A stretch of 64,000 nt of DNA, taken from assembly GCA_964369185.1 (NCBI GenBank), contig CAYJEN010000004.1, positions 21,620-85,619 on the forward strand, written 5' to 3'. Position 1 is the first letter of the stretch, and the number at the start of each line of letters is the position of its first letter. Under the pieces are notes generated by a model. It searched no databases. It had not been told where the DNA came from and worked only from the letters and a program-made list of their open reading frames with translations. A program made the translations under genes and the position numbers. The stretch is from CAYJAZ01 sp964369185 (GTDB lineage Bacteria > Desulfobacterota > Desulfovibrionia > Desulfovibrionales > Desulfovibrionaceae). Below, one piece after another: positions 1 through 9,231 of this stretch.

Positions 1-2
1 TT

Positions 3-1715
3 TTATTAGTTTTATTGCTTGTTTTACTCTATACTTTTCCACAAGTTATTGAAACTAGGGAATTATGGTATTCTGACGAAGTTCGCCATGCCTCAACATA
101 TCAAGAAATGCTCGATTCAGAAAATTACTTCACTCTCTCATTAAATGGAGAAAGGTATACTGACAAACCTCCATTATACTATTGGTTTTTAGGATTAATT
201 CAAGAAATAACTTCTCTCGAAGGTGAAAAAGTATTTTTTGTAGGAGTAATGCTTTCCATATTAGTATTTGTTTTTTCTACTTATTTTTTAGCTTTTGTTA
301 CAGGAATGAATAATTCTATAATTGTTTCAGCTTGTTGCATGTCTTTAACGACAATTCTGACCTTTGCTCTTACACAATTTTCTCGAATGGATATGCTTTT
401 TGCAGGGACTATAAATATTTCATTTTGTTTGTTTTATATTTCGTTGTTGAAGAAAAATAACTTTATACCACTATTTACAGCTTTTTTCTGTATGGGGATT
501 GCGTGTTTGATAAAAGGCCCTTTTGCCTTAGTTTTTCCGGTTATTGGAAGCCTTACTTATCTTATATGGAGCAAAAAAAGTTCACTATTTTTTAGCAAAA
601 CCATGCTTAAAGGTTCTTTAGGTTTTTTTCTTGTAATTTTTGCATGGCTTGGAAGCTTATACTTTAGTGGGCAGCTTGACTATCTTATCGAAACTTTTAA
701 GCTACAAATAGCTGGAAGAGCAGTAAATTCTTGGCGACATGCTGCACCTTGGTATTATTATTTTATGTATATGCCGCTCTTACTTCTTCCTTTTTCTTTC
801 ATATTGTTACTTGGAAACAAAAAGAGTAAGCTATCAATAATAAAAGGGAATTTACTTTTTTCAAGACAAAATCTTCAAAATTACCTTGAAAGAAAATCTG
901 ATGAGGAAAAAGAAAGCTTATTAGAAAAATCAGGAACTGTTTGGCTTTATACAATATTTTTTGCATCCTTAGTACTACTGACAATTGTATCAGCAAAATT
1001 AGCTATTTACTCATTGCCTCTTTTCCCAGCCGGATTGATTTTACTATCAAAAAAAATGATGAGTTTTGGAGAAAAATCAAAAAAATATTTTGTTAATTTA
1101 CTTGTAGTTCAATTTTTCATCTTGGGCTTAGTTTTTTCTTTAGTAATGCTCGGAAAACCACTTGCAGCTCTATCTTTTATTCAGGAAATTTCGATTCCTG
1201 AAGACATTCTTTCAATGATTCTAACTCTAAGTTCTGACTATAAAGTTTTTCTAATTGCTCTACTTTTCTTTTTGTCGGCATATATAGTAAAACGTCTATC
1301 TAGAGTAGTAACCATAGAAAAAGTATTGCTTTTTTATACATTTTCGCTTGGAATTTGTGTGTGGGCAGTTAGCTTTATTGCAATTCCTCATATCAGCCCA
1401 TATTTTTCAACTAAAGAGATTGGAAGTGAAATGTCTTTATATATAGAAAAGGGGTATCTACCTATATCATACAGAATTTATTCAGGAACTTTTACTTACT
1501 ATGCAAAACACAATCTTATAGAAGTAGATACTCCAAAAGAGTTAAACTCTCAATTAAAGGATAAAAATAAAGCTGTTATAGTAATTCGTGAAAAATATTA
1601 TAACTTACTTACAAAAGAGAAGAATCAATATATCACTCAAGCAAAAATTTTAGATAGGCAGTTTATATCTTCTCGAGAATACATCTTGCTGGAGTATAGG
1701 AAAGATAGTAATTAG
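3..1715 (+). CDS. ArnT-like membrane glycosyltransferase (GT39/GT83), 5' truncated
   Basis: Integral-membrane glycosyltransferase that would move a sugar from a polyprenyl phosphate donor to a lipid or protein acceptor at the periplasmic face. The frame is open to the left edge of the window, so the true start lies outside; the first visible residues are already a hydrophobic helix. Near the N-terminus WYSDEVRHASTYQEML matches the acidic catalytic loop after TM1 in ArnT/PMT-type enzymes, followed by the conserved DKPPLYYW. About ten further hydrophobic segments follow, then a soluble C-terminal tail of about 100 residues. The length of about 570 aa fits the family. The acceptor (lipid A or another) cannot be read from the sequence. 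It converges on lepA. Confidence 0.8.
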   Translation, partial: LLVLLLVLLYTFPQVIETRELWYSDEVRHASTYQEMLDSENYFTLSLNGERYTDKPPLYYWFLGLIQEITSLEGEKVFFVGVMLSILVFVFSTYFLAFVTGMNNSIIVSACCMSLTTILTFALTQFSRMDMLFAGTINISFCLFYISLLKKNNFIPLFTAFFCMGIACLIKGPFALVFPVIGSLTYLIWSKKSSLFFSKTMLKGSLGFFLVIFAWLGSLYFSGQLDYLIETFKLQIAGRAVNSWRHAAPWYYYFMYMPLLLLPFSFILLLGNKKSKLSIIKGNLLFSRQNLQNYLERKSDEEKESLLEKSGTVWLYTIFFASLVLLTIVSAKLAIYSLPLFPAGLILLSKKMMSFGEKSKKYFVNLLVVQFFILGLVFSLVMLGKPLAALSFIQEISIPEDILSMILTLSSDYKVFLIALLFFLSAYIVKRLSRVVTIEKVLLFYTFSLGICVWAVSFIAIPHISPYFSTKEIGSEMSLYIEKGYLPISYRIYSGTFTYYAKHNLIEVDTPKELNSQLKDKNKAVIVIREKYYNLLTKEKNQYITQAKILDRQFISSREYILLEYRKDSN

Positions 1716-1744
1716 AGAGTATTATCTGTCATAGCTTAAATATA

Positions 1745-1932
1745 AAAAACTTCCTCTCGGGTGTGTTTCTAAATTCAAAGATTTTGTGGAATTTTCAACG
1801 AAAATGATTTTTTATGAAGTGTAGTGTATAAAAACATACATAAACTGAATAAAAAAGCACTTTTGAGGTAGAAAAAACGCAAAAGAATGAGTTTAGAAAC
1901 ATACCCTAATTTATTATTTAGAGGAAGTTTTT
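1745..1932. terminator. Bidirectional terminator hairpin carrying an inserted repeat element
   Basis: A perfect 13-bp inverted repeat, AAAAACTTCCTCT at 1745-1757 and AGAGGAAGTTTTT at 1920-1932, lies between two convergent genes and looks like the A-tract/stem/T-tract of a bidirectional terminator. The roughly 160 nt between the arms is almost entirely one copy of the dispersed repeat element, as if it had inserted in the terminator loop. Confidence 0.55.
1759..1908 (-). repeat. MITE-like dispersed element, copy 1
   Basis: About 150 bp bounded by GGGTGTGTTTCTAAATT on the left and TTTAGAAACATACCCTAA on the right, which are inverted copies of each other. The interior shares long identical stretches with the copy near 17.6 kb, including CATACATAAACTGAATAAAA. 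There is no coding capacity. The TTAGGGTATG end faces the 3' end of lepA, 48 bases from its stop. Confidence 0.75.
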
Positions 1933-1955
1933 ACTTTTATATTTGAAAATAAATT

Positions 1956-3761
1956 CTATTCGTCATCAACACGAAGAGCAGCGAGGAAAGCTTCTTGTGG
2001 AAGCTCAACGTTACCCATCATCTTCATACGTTTTTTACCTTCTTTCTGCTTTTCTAATAGCTTACGTTTACGTGATATATCACCACCATAACATTTTGCT
2101 GTAACGTCTTTACGGAAAGCTGAAATGGTTTCACGAGCAATAATTTTCTGTCCAATAGCCGCTTGAATAGCTACTTGGAAAAGCTGACGAGGAATTGTCT
2201 TTTTAAGTTTAGTTGCAAGTCCACGACCATATTGAGCTGCTTTTATACGGTGAACAATAACTGAAAGAGCATCAACAGGTTCGCCGTTTAGGAGAATATC
2301 GAGCTTTACGAGGTCTGATTGACGATAATCAAGCGGTTCGTAGTCCATACTTGCATAGCCACGAGTACCTGATTTTAGACGGTCGAAGAAATCGTAAACA
2401 ATTTCAGCGAAAGGCATTTCATATGTGATAACAACACGAGTTTGGGTTATATAGCCCATATTTTTTTGGATACCACGTTTTTCTTCACAAAGTTTTAGCA
2501 CGTTGCCAACATATTCATTTGGTACGTGGATATCTATACGAACAAATGGTTCATAAAGAGTATCAATTTTAGTAGGATCCGGCATTTTTGCTGGGTTGTC
2601 AATCATTTCAGTTTTACCGTCGAGAGTATCAACTTTATAGATAACTGATGGCGCAGTTGCTATAAGATCAATATTGAACTCACGTTCTAAACGCTCTTGA
2701 ATGATTTCCATATGTAAAAGACCAAGGAAACCACAACGGAAACCGAAGCCAAGTGCTTGAGATGTTTCAGGTTCAAACGAGAAAGCAGCATCGTTTAATT
2801 GAAGCTTTTCGAGAGAAGCCTTTAAGTTTTCGTAATCTGCCGCATCAGAAGGATATAGACCGCAGAAAACCATTGGTTTTACTTCTTTAAATCCTGGAAT
2901 TGGTTCTGCTGCAGGATTATTTACAAGAGTGATTGTATCACCTACTTTTGCATCACCAAGTTCTTTGATGTTTGCACAGAGGAAACCAACTTCGCCGGCA
3001 GCAAGTACAGGAATATCGCGTGCTTCCGGTGAGAAAACACCAAGGCGAACAACTTCATATTGTTTTCCTGTTGCCATACAAAGGATAGAATCGCCTTTTT
3101 TGAGGCTACCGTCCATAACACGGAAAACAATAACAACGCCTTGATAAGAATCGTACCAAGAATCGAATATAAGTCCTTTTAATGGTTGACTTCTATCACC
3201 TTCAGGTGAAGGCAGTCTATCAACAATTGCTTCAAGAACTTTATCAATATTTAGTCCGCTTTTCGCTGATACAGCAACAGCATCAGTACAATCAAGCCCG
3301 ATTGTTTCTTCGATGTCAGCTTTTACACGATCAGGGTCAGCAGATGGGAGGTCGATTTTATTAAGAATTGGAATAATTTCGTGGTCGTGGTCGAGCGCAA
3401 GATAAACGTTTGCAAGAGTTTGCGCTTCAACACCTTGTGAGGCATCAACAACGAGAAGAGCACCATCACACGCAGCTAGAGAACGTGAAACTTCATAACC
3501 AAAGTCAACGTGACCCGGGGTATCGATAAGGTTTAGCACATATTCTTGTCCATCGGTGTGAGTGTAAGGAATACGCACTGTTTGCGCTTTAATTGTAATA
3601 CCACGTTCACGTTCTAAGTCCATTTTATCAAGATATTGATCTTTCTTTTCTCTATCAGTGATAACTTGGGTGTATTCTAAAATACGGTCTGCTAGAGTGG
3701 ATTTTCCGTGGTCGATATGTGCAATAATGGAAAAGTTACGAATACTTTTCTGTTCGGTCAT
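1956..3761 (-). CDS. lepA: Elongation factor 4 (LepA), back-translocating GTPase
   Basis: Ribosome-associated translational GTPase of the EF-G family. The 601-aa length is typical. The G domain begins FSIIAHIDHGKSTLADRI (G1), with RERGITIKAQ (G2), DTPGHVDF (G3) and NKIDLPSAD (G4). The LepA-specific C-terminal domain, ending with the basic segment around GGDISRKRKLLEKQKEGKK, is intact. The start MTEQKSIRNFSII is the family start. It is the last gene of the leftward block and faces the ArnT-like gene across the 1745-1932 hairpin. No abnormality seen. Confidence 0.98.
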   Translation of the reverse strand: MTEQKSIRNFSIIAHIDHGKSTLADRILEYTQVITDREKKDQYLDKMDLERERGITIKAQTVRIPYTHTDGQEYVLNLIDTPGHVDFGYEVSRSLAACDGALLVVDASQGVEAQTLANVYLALDHDHEIIPILNKIDLPSADPDRVKADIEETIGLDCTDAVAVSAKSGLNIDKVLEAIVDRLPSPEGDRSQPLKGLIFDSWYDSYQGVVIVFRVMDGSLKKGDSILCMATGKQYEVVRLGVFSPEARDIPVLAAGEVGFLCANIKELGDAKVGDTITLVNNPAAEPIPGFKEVKPMVFCGLYPSDAADYENLKASLEKLQLNDAAFSFEPETSQALGFGFRCGFLGLLHMEIIQERLEREFNIDLIATAPSVIYKVDTLDGKTEMIDNPAKMPDPTKIDTLYEPFVRIDIHVPNEYVGNVLKLCEEKRGIQKNMGYITQTRVVITYEMPFAEIVYDFFDRLKSGTRGYASMDYEPLDYRQSDLVKLDILLNGEPVDALSVIVHRIKAAQYGRGLATKLKKTIPRQLFQVAIQAAIGQKIIARETISAFRKDVTAKCYGGDISRKRKLLEKQKEGKKRMKMMGNVELPQEAFLAALRVDDE

Positions 3762-3849
3762 ATATATTCTCGCTTGCTCTTATTTAGATATGTTCCACTG
3801 TTATGGCACATATCTTTTGTAGTAAAAATTATTGAGGGAACACTTTAAC

Positions 3850-4509
3850 TTAATGTTGAGGAATAGTCAATTTTTGTTCAACCTTCTTTAAAATAAAGGT
3901 TGCTAAGCTTACTAATCCTAAATAGTAAAGGGCAGTAATGAAATAAACTTCAGTTGGCATAAATGTTCGGGAAACAAGGATTTTTGCTTCTCCAGTCAGC
4001 TCGATACAAGTAACAATATACGCTAAAGAAGAATATTTTATGAGATAAATAACTTCGTTTCCACAGCCGGGTAAGGCTCGTCTTGCAGCTTGTGGAACAA
4101 TAACATGCAGGATTGTTTGGATTTTTGTCATACCAAGAGCGTGCGCCGCTTTCAATTGACCTTGCTTAATTGAAAGTAAAGCACCACGTACATATTCTGA
4201 TTGATACGCTCCCGTACAAAGAATAAAGCCAATAACTGAGGCAGGATAAGGATCAAAATAGATTCCAAGATTCGGAAGTCCAAAATATAAAATCATAAGT
4301 TGAACAGCTAAAGGAACACCGCGGATAAGGGTAGTAAATCCGTCAAACATTTTTACAAAAAATTTCGATCCGAACACACGCACAACGCCAATAAGCATTC
4401 CAAGAAGCCCGCCAATAAGCGCTGACGGAACAATAAGCATGAGAGAAACCCAAACACCTCTGTTAAGGGTGGGTATAACAGTATCTATAATAAAATCCCA
4501 GTTTAGCAT
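3850..4509 (-). CDS. Polar amino-acid ABC transporter permease (HisM/GlnP type)
   Basis: Inner-membrane permease of a polar amino-acid ABC importer, about 219 aa with five or so hydrophobic helices. The EAA loop, reading AHALGMTKIQTILHVIVPQA, is the coupling helix that would contact the ATPase. The longer frame starts with TTG at 4512; the ATG at 4509 (MLNWDFII) is preferred, with AGGA upstream. Neither the ATPase nor the periplasmic binding protein is adjacent: the upstream gene is a PHP phosphoesterase and the downstream gene is lepA. It is therefore an orphan subunit whose partners must be encoded elsewhere. The substrate cannot be read. Confidence 0.85.
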   Translation of the reverse strand: MLNWDFIIDTVIPTLNRGVWVSLMLIVPSALIGGLLGMLIGVVRVFGSKFFVKMFDGFTTLIRGVPLAVQLMILYFGLPNLGIYFDPYPASVIGFILCTGAYQSEYVRGALLSIKQGQLKAAHALGMTKIQTILHVIVPQAARRALPGCGNEVIYLIKYSSLAYIVTCIELTGEAKILVSRTFMPTEVYFITALYYLGLVSLATFILKKVEQKLTIPQH

Positions 4510-4609
4510 CAATACGTGTTCCTACAAAGTTTTTTCAAGAAAGGTAGAATAGTCCGCGAATCAGTTTATGTCAAGCATGATAGTTTTTGTCCGTTTAGAA
4601 AAAAATGTT

Positions 4610-5476
4610 CTAACTATTTGCTATGTTTATTTTTCTTAAATCTTCTAAAATAGAGTAGTGAATTTTTAATCTTCCTTTTCCTGATCCTAAAGATATATTA
4701 GGTTTTAATGTTCCGTGATAGTCAGAACCTCCGCTAGGAAGGAGATTAAATTCACGTGTATAAGCGAGGGTTTGAGTGATCTGCTTATCATTATTCATTG
4801 AATAATATGTTTCTAAAGCATGAATTCCTTTATCGGCAAGAGATTTTATCAATTCTTTTCTCTCTTTTTCGTCTCGGCAAGGAGTAAGATAAGGATGAGC
4901 AAAAGAAACAACAGCATTAGATTCTCTTAATATATCAATAGCTTCTTGCTGGGTAAATTTTTGTTTAGGAACATAGGCAACACCGTTCATTCCTAGGTAT
5001 TTTGAAAAGGCTATATTGATATTTTTTACATACTTTTTCTTTACCATTATGCGAGCAAGATGAGGTCTGCAAATCATTGAATTACCGGTAATTTCTAGTA
5101 CTTCATCTTTATCAATTGGCATATTAAGTTCTTCTAATCTTTTGAAAAGGTTTTCATTTCTTTCATTTCTAAGCTCGAGTAGACGATCAAAAACTTTTTT
5201 GAAGTTAGGATTTTCAAGCGGATTTGAATGAAGCCAATATCCTAAAATATGAACTTCACCATGCTTGTATTCTGTTGAAAATTCAACACCTTTGATGAGT
5301 TCTATACCTACTTCTTCAGCTTTTTTTGAAGCTTCTTCAAGTCCATCAAAGCAGTCATGATCTGTAAGTGCTATCGCAGACAAACCAAGATTCTTTGCTT
5401 TTTCAATAAGTTCACTTGGAGTATCAGTTCCATCGGAAGCGGTGGAGTGCGTATGTAAATCTATAAGTTTATCCAT
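4610..5476 (-). CDS. PHP-domain phosphoesterase (YciV/RNase AM-like)
   Basis: Metal-dependent phosphoesterase of the PHP family, 288 aa, resembling YciV/TrpH (RNase AM), which trims 5' ends of short RNAs or hydrolyses 3',5'-bisphosphates. Visible metal-binding motifs are DLHTHSTASDG at residues 6-16, ALTDHDCFDG near 37-46, VVSFAHPYL near 190 and the C-terminal GGSDYHG. The start ATG has AGGA upstream and lies 9 bases after the helicase stop, so the two genes are probably co-transcribed. The exact substrate is inferred from the family only. Confidence 0.85.
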   Translation of the reverse strand: MDKLIDLHTHSTASDGTDTPSELIEKAKNLGLSAIALTDHDCFDGLEEASKKAEEVGIELIKGVEFSTEYKHGEVHILGYWLHSNPLENPNFKKVFDRLLELRNERNENLFKRLEELNMPIDKDEVLEITGNSMICRPHLARIMVKKKYVKNINIAFSKYLGMNGVAYVPKQKFTQQEAIDILRESNAVVSFAHPYLTPCRDEKERKELIKSLADKGIHALETYYSMNNDKQITQTLAYTREFNLLPSGGSDYHGTLKPNISLGSGKGRLKIHYSILEDLRKINIANS

Positions 5477-5485
5477 TCAGATATC

Positions 5486-7714
5486 CTAATTATTCTCGAG
5501 AGTTACAAAAGATTTCAATATTGTTTTCAGTCCAATGTTAGGGAAGTTGATTTTATACTTATCACCATCAATTTCACTGACGATTTTTCCTCTTCCGAAA
5601 ATCTTGTGTTTACAGAAACCTAAATCTTTATATTCACTTTTTTCATGACTTTGAAAGTCATTTTTGTGTGATGGCGGAGAAGAAAAACGTGATGGGCTAA
5701 ATGAAGAAGCTTGTTTTCTACTATCATCTAATGGATTAGAATAGTTGGAAGAATTTTTGATTTTCTTGTAAACACCACCACCGATTTCTTCAGTATATTC
5801 GTCATAAGAGCTTGTTTCAAGTGTGCGAATAAAAGGCGAGGGCATTGCACTTTCAAAACTTTGGCTCGCTCTTTGATAGAGAGAGAGCGGAACAAATAAA
5901 TCTAAATTATCTTTGGCTCTTGTGCAAGCCACGTAGAGAAGACGCCTTTCTTCTTCAAATTCTTCAGCTCTAGCAAGAGAATGACGTGATGGGAAGCGAT
6001 CTTCTACCAAATCCATGACAAGAACTTTATCCCATTCAAGCCCTTTTGCTGAGTGTACAGTTGAAAGAACAATTTTTTCATGATCCGTTTCTTCTTCATC
6101 GCTGATATCTAGGATAAGGTCAGAGATAAAGAGGTCTAAATCATTGTATTCAATAGCGATTGTTATAACTTCTTCAAGTGCAATAATACGTCTTGGGTAG
6201 TCGTCAGGGTAGACGGTAGGCGCATGTTCTTTGTATCTATCAAGAAGAATATTCAAGAGGGAGGTAACAGAAACTCTGTTTTCTGCGCTTTCTGTCAGAT
6301 ATCTTGTTCTTAAATGATTGATAAGTTCTATATCTTTCTTGAATTCTTGATATTTTTCTAATTGTTTTGCAAATTTTTCAGTTTCACCGCTTTGAGATAG
6401 ATTATAGAGTTTTTGTGCTGTTTTTGCGCCAACTCCTTTTGCAAAGCTTGCAACTCTTTCAAAAGCCGGTAAATCTTGAGGGTTTATGATAAGGCGAGTA
6501 TAAGCAAGCAAATCTTTAACATGTGCAGCTTCAGTGTACTTGATGCCACCGTATTTTTTATAATCAATTCCGTTACGATTGAGCTCTACTTCCAAGTGAT
6601 ATGATTGATAACCAGATCTAAAAAGTACAGCTATTTCTGATGGTTTTGATGTTAAAAGATGCTCTTGAATACGTCTGCATGCAAGTTTTGCTTGAGATAC
6701 ATCACTCAAAGGGCGATACATACGAACAGGAAATGACAAGCCACTTCCCAAATCTTTCTTAGAAAACAAATGTTTAGCATAACCTTCTGTTGCTTGAGAA
6801 AGAATACGGTTTGCCACATCTAAAACAGGTTGAACAGAACGATAGTTTTCTTCAAGATAAATGATACGTGTATCCGGAAAAAGTTTTGGAAAATCAAGTA
6901 TATTTCTTACTGTCGCGCCACGGAAAGCGTAGATTGACTGCGCATCATCACCCACCGCCATAATATTTCCACGTTCGCCTGCTATGTGTTTGATAAGACG
7001 AGCTTGAACTTTATTTGTATCTTGATATTCATCAACCATTACATAAGGATAGCACGATTGATAGTAGTCTAAGGTGTGAGGCTGCTCTATAAAAAGATTT
7101 TCCAATTCAAAAAGGAGGTCATCATAGTCGAAAAGACCGTGTTTTTGTTTGTATAATTGATATTGAAGAGCAAGTTTTTGTAGTTCATCGGTGTAAGGAA
7201 TAAGATGTTGGGCTTCTTTTTTAAGAATTTCTTCAATTGAAAGCTCTTTATTACGAGATTTAGAAATCAAGGAAATAACAGCCGGCGACTTTGGGAATGA
7301 TCTATCACCTTTAGCGATTTTATGCTCATCTTTACACGTAGCGATACACGAATTTTGATCGGAGGAATCCATCACAGTTATGTAGCCGCTTTTATTATCC
7401 GCATGCCTTAAACAAAATTGTTGGTGCATACGAAGAACAGAAAAAGCAAAGGCGTGAAAAGTTCCTGATTTCATACCACGCATATCATGTTCAGAAATAA
7501 TAGAAGCTCTTTCAAGCATTTGTGTTGCCGCTTTGCGAGTGAAAGTTAGCAATAACATATGAGCAAGCGGAATTCCTTGTTCTATAAGCCATGCTAATCT
7601 ATAAACTAATGTACGAGTTTTACCTGAACCGGCACCTGCAATAACAAGAGTGGAGCGATCACTAGCCGTTACCGCACTTTGTTGAGCTTCATTTAAAGAT
7701 GAAATATCAATCAT
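5486..7714 (-). CDS. UvrD/PcrA-type superfamily 1 DNA helicase
   Basis: 3'-5' SF1A DNA helicase, 742 aa, for repair and clearing of replication or recombination intermediates. Walker A is AGAGSGKTRT (about residues 27-36); motif II reads VMVDEYQDTN; motif III GDDAQSIYAFRGA; motif V/VI STVHSAKGLEWDKV and RRLLYVACTRAKDNL. The last 50 residues, around GFCKHKIFGRGKIVSEIDGD, form the Tudor-like RNA-polymerase-contacting module typical of PcrA/UvrD. It sits between engB and the PHP gene in a tight leftward run. Whether it is the organism's main UvrD or a paralogue cannot be decided from this window. Confidence 0.93.
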   Translation of the reverse strand: MIDISSLNEAQQSAVTASDRSTLVIAGAGSGKTRTLVYRLAWLIEQGIPLAHMLLLTFTRKAATQMLERASIISEHDMRGMKSGTFHAFAFSVLRMHQQFCLRHADNKSGYITVMDSSDQNSCIATCKDEHKIAKGDRSFPKSPAVISLISKSRNKELSIEEILKKEAQHLIPYTDELQKLALQYQLYKQKHGLFDYDDLLFELENLFIEQPHTLDYYQSCYPYVMVDEYQDTNKVQARLIKHIAGERGNIMAVGDDAQSIYAFRGATVRNILDFPKLFPDTRIIYLEENYRSVQPVLDVANRILSQATEGYAKHLFSKKDLGSGLSFPVRMYRPLSDVSQAKLACRRIQEHLLTSKPSEIAVLFRSGYQSYHLEVELNRNGIDYKKYGGIKYTEAAHVKDLLAYTRLIINPQDLPAFERVASFAKGVGAKTAQKLYNLSQSGETEKFAKQLEKYQEFKKDIELINHLRTRYLTESAENRVSVTSLLNILLDRYKEHAPTVYPDDYPRRIIALEEVITIAIEYNDLDLFISDLILDISDEEETDHEKIVLSTVHSAKGLEWDKVLVMDLVEDRFPSRHSLARAEEFEEERRLLYVACTRAKDNLDLFVPLSLYQRASQSFESAMPSPFIRTLETSSYDEYTEEIGGGVYKKIKNSSNYSNPLDDSRKQASSFSPSRFSSPPSHKNDFQSHEKSEYKDLGFCKHKIFGRGKIVSEIDGDKYKINFPNIGLKTILKSFVTLENN

Positions 7715-7745
7715 GTTTTATTCCTGTGAGACAATTATTATACAA

Positions 7746-8402
7746 TTAAAATTCGTCGTCGTTAGTGTCTAATTCTTCAACTATTTTAGGTTCTTCATAA
7801 GTTTCATCTATAAGAAGCTTCCACATTTTTTCTAAACCGTATTTTGTATGCGCTGAAACTGCAAGCGGTGGAACATTACTTAATTTTTGCCAGAAAGAAA
7901 TTGCTGTACCTAGTTCTTTTTGCTTTACTTTGTCGCACTTTGTAAGCACAGGTTGAACCTTTAATCCTAAGTGCACACCAAAAGCAAGCATTTCTTTATC
8001 TAAATCTTGCGGTGGGATTCTTACATCGATTAAAAGGAGCAATAACTTTAAAGGTTCTGTTTGTTCAAGGTATTGGGAAATTAATTCCGCCCAAACATCA
8101 CGCTCAGACTTTGAACGCTTTGCGTAACCGTATCCTGGTAAATCGACAAGATAAAAATCATATTTTTTTACATGAAAGAAGTTCACGCTTCTAGTTTTAC
8201 CGGGAGTAGAGCTCACTTTTGCAAGACTTTTTCTGTTTGCAAGTGCATTTAAAAGTGAGGATTTTCCAACGTTTGAACGTCCTGCAAAAGCAACTTGAGC
8301 TTTTTCTGGTGCTTGTAGTTGTTCAGGAGTATATAGGGTAGATTCAAGTTCAACTTGTGGAAAGTTGAAAGTTGATAGATTTGTATTTTTTTTGTTGTTC
8401 AT
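7746..8402 (-). CDS. engB: Ribosome-biogenesis GTPase EngB (YihA/YsxC)
   Basis: Small GTPase needed for assembly of the large ribosomal subunit. G1 is GRSNVGKSS, the G2 region is TPGKTRSVNFF, G3 is DLPGYGYAKRS and G4 is TKCDK. The open frame extends upstream to 8456, but residues MKLSTLSVSIKKIYRVLI are atypical; the ATG at 8402 (MNNKKNTNLS) gives about 218 aa, close to the family length, so it is preferred. No strong Shine-Dalgarno sequence supports either start. An acidic tail (EELDTNDDEF) ends the protein. It is divergent from efp. Confidence 0.93.
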   Translation of the reverse strand: MNNKKNTNLSTFNFPQVELESTLYTPEQLQAPEKAQVAFAGRSNVGKSSLLNALANRKSLAKVSSTPGKTRSVNFFHVKKYDFYLVDLPGYGYAKRSKSERDVWAELISQYLEQTEPLKLLLLLIDVRIPPQDLDKEMLAFGVHLGLKVQPVLTKCDKVKQKELGTAISFWQKLSNVPPLAVSAHTKYGLEKMWKLLIDETYEEPKIVEELDTNDDEF

Positions 8403-8541
8403 AATTAAGACTCGATAAATTTTTTTGATTGATACGGAAAGAGTTGACAATTTCACTCACAAAAGGCAAAATAACAAATTCCACGCAATAAGGAAAGAAG
8501 AATTTTTTTCTTAAAAAAATACCAAATATAAGAGGATTTTT

Positions 8542-9099
8542 ATGTATTCTACTACTGATTTTAAACGCGGACTCAAAATTGAAATTGACGGCACACCATT
8601 TGCTATCATTGAATTTCAGCATTTTAAGCCGGGTAAAGGCGGCGCTATGGTTCGCACAAAATTACGTAACCTCATAAACGGTCGAGTTGTTGATAACACT
8701 TTCCGTTCAGGTGAAAAAGTTGCAAAACCTGATATGGAACACCGCGAAATGCAATACCTTTATCGTGAAGGCGATGAGTTAGTATTCATGGATCAAGTAA
8801 GTTACGAACAACTTCAAGTGAGCGAAGAAGCTACTTCCGGTAAATCAGATTTCTTAGTTGAAGCACAAATTTGTAAAGTTCTCCTTTATAAAGGTGAAGC
8901 TATTGATATCGAAATTCCAAACTCTGTTGTTCTTGAAGTTACAAGTACTGAGCCTGGTGTAAAAGGCGATACAGTTTCTAACGTAACTAAGCCGGCTACT
9001 CTTTCAACTGGTGCAACTATACAAGTACCTATCTTTGTAAATATTGGCGACAAAGTTAAAGTTAACACCGATAACCGCGAATATCTCGGTCGTGAATAG
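8542..9099 (+). CDS. efp: Elongation factor P
   Basis: Translation factor that relieves ribosome stalling at polyproline stretches; 185 aa, the standard length. Three beta-barrel domains: the N-terminal KOW-like domain carries the loop PGKGGA with Lys32 at the tip, the residue modified in lysine-type EF-P, and the C-terminal domain carries the signature around GDTVSNVTKPATLSTG. AGAGGA precedes the ATG. It is transcribed alone, divergent from engB, and is followed by a hairpin terminator. No EpmA/EpmB-type modification gene is adjacent. The window does encode a very Pro-rich protein (12.7-16.1 kb) that would be a likely client. Confidence 0.98.
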   Translation: MYSTTDFKRGLKIEIDGTPFAIIEFQHFKPGKGGAMVRTKLRNLINGRVVDNTFRSGEKVAKPDMEHREMQYLYREGDELVFMDQVSYEQLQVSEEATSGKSDFLVEAQICKVLLYKGEAIDIEIPNSVVLEVTSTEPGVKGDTVSNVTKPATLSTGATIQVPIFVNIGDKVKVNTDNREYLGRE

Positions 9100-9120
9100 T
9101 CTATAAATATTGATATATTA

Positions 9121-9172
9121 TTGAGAGGGAAAGTTCATTTATATAAGTGAGTTTTTCCTCTCAATTTTTTTC
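9121..9172 (+). terminator. Intrinsic terminator of efp
   Basis: Stem TTGAGAGG (9121-9128) with CCTCTCAA (9157-9164), extended inward imperfectly, followed directly by a run of seven T. Confidence 0.75.
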
Positions 9173-9231
9173 TTAGAGCATTTTCAATAATGGGTTTGAA
9201 CGCCAAAAGCAATAAAGAGATTAAGTAAAAA

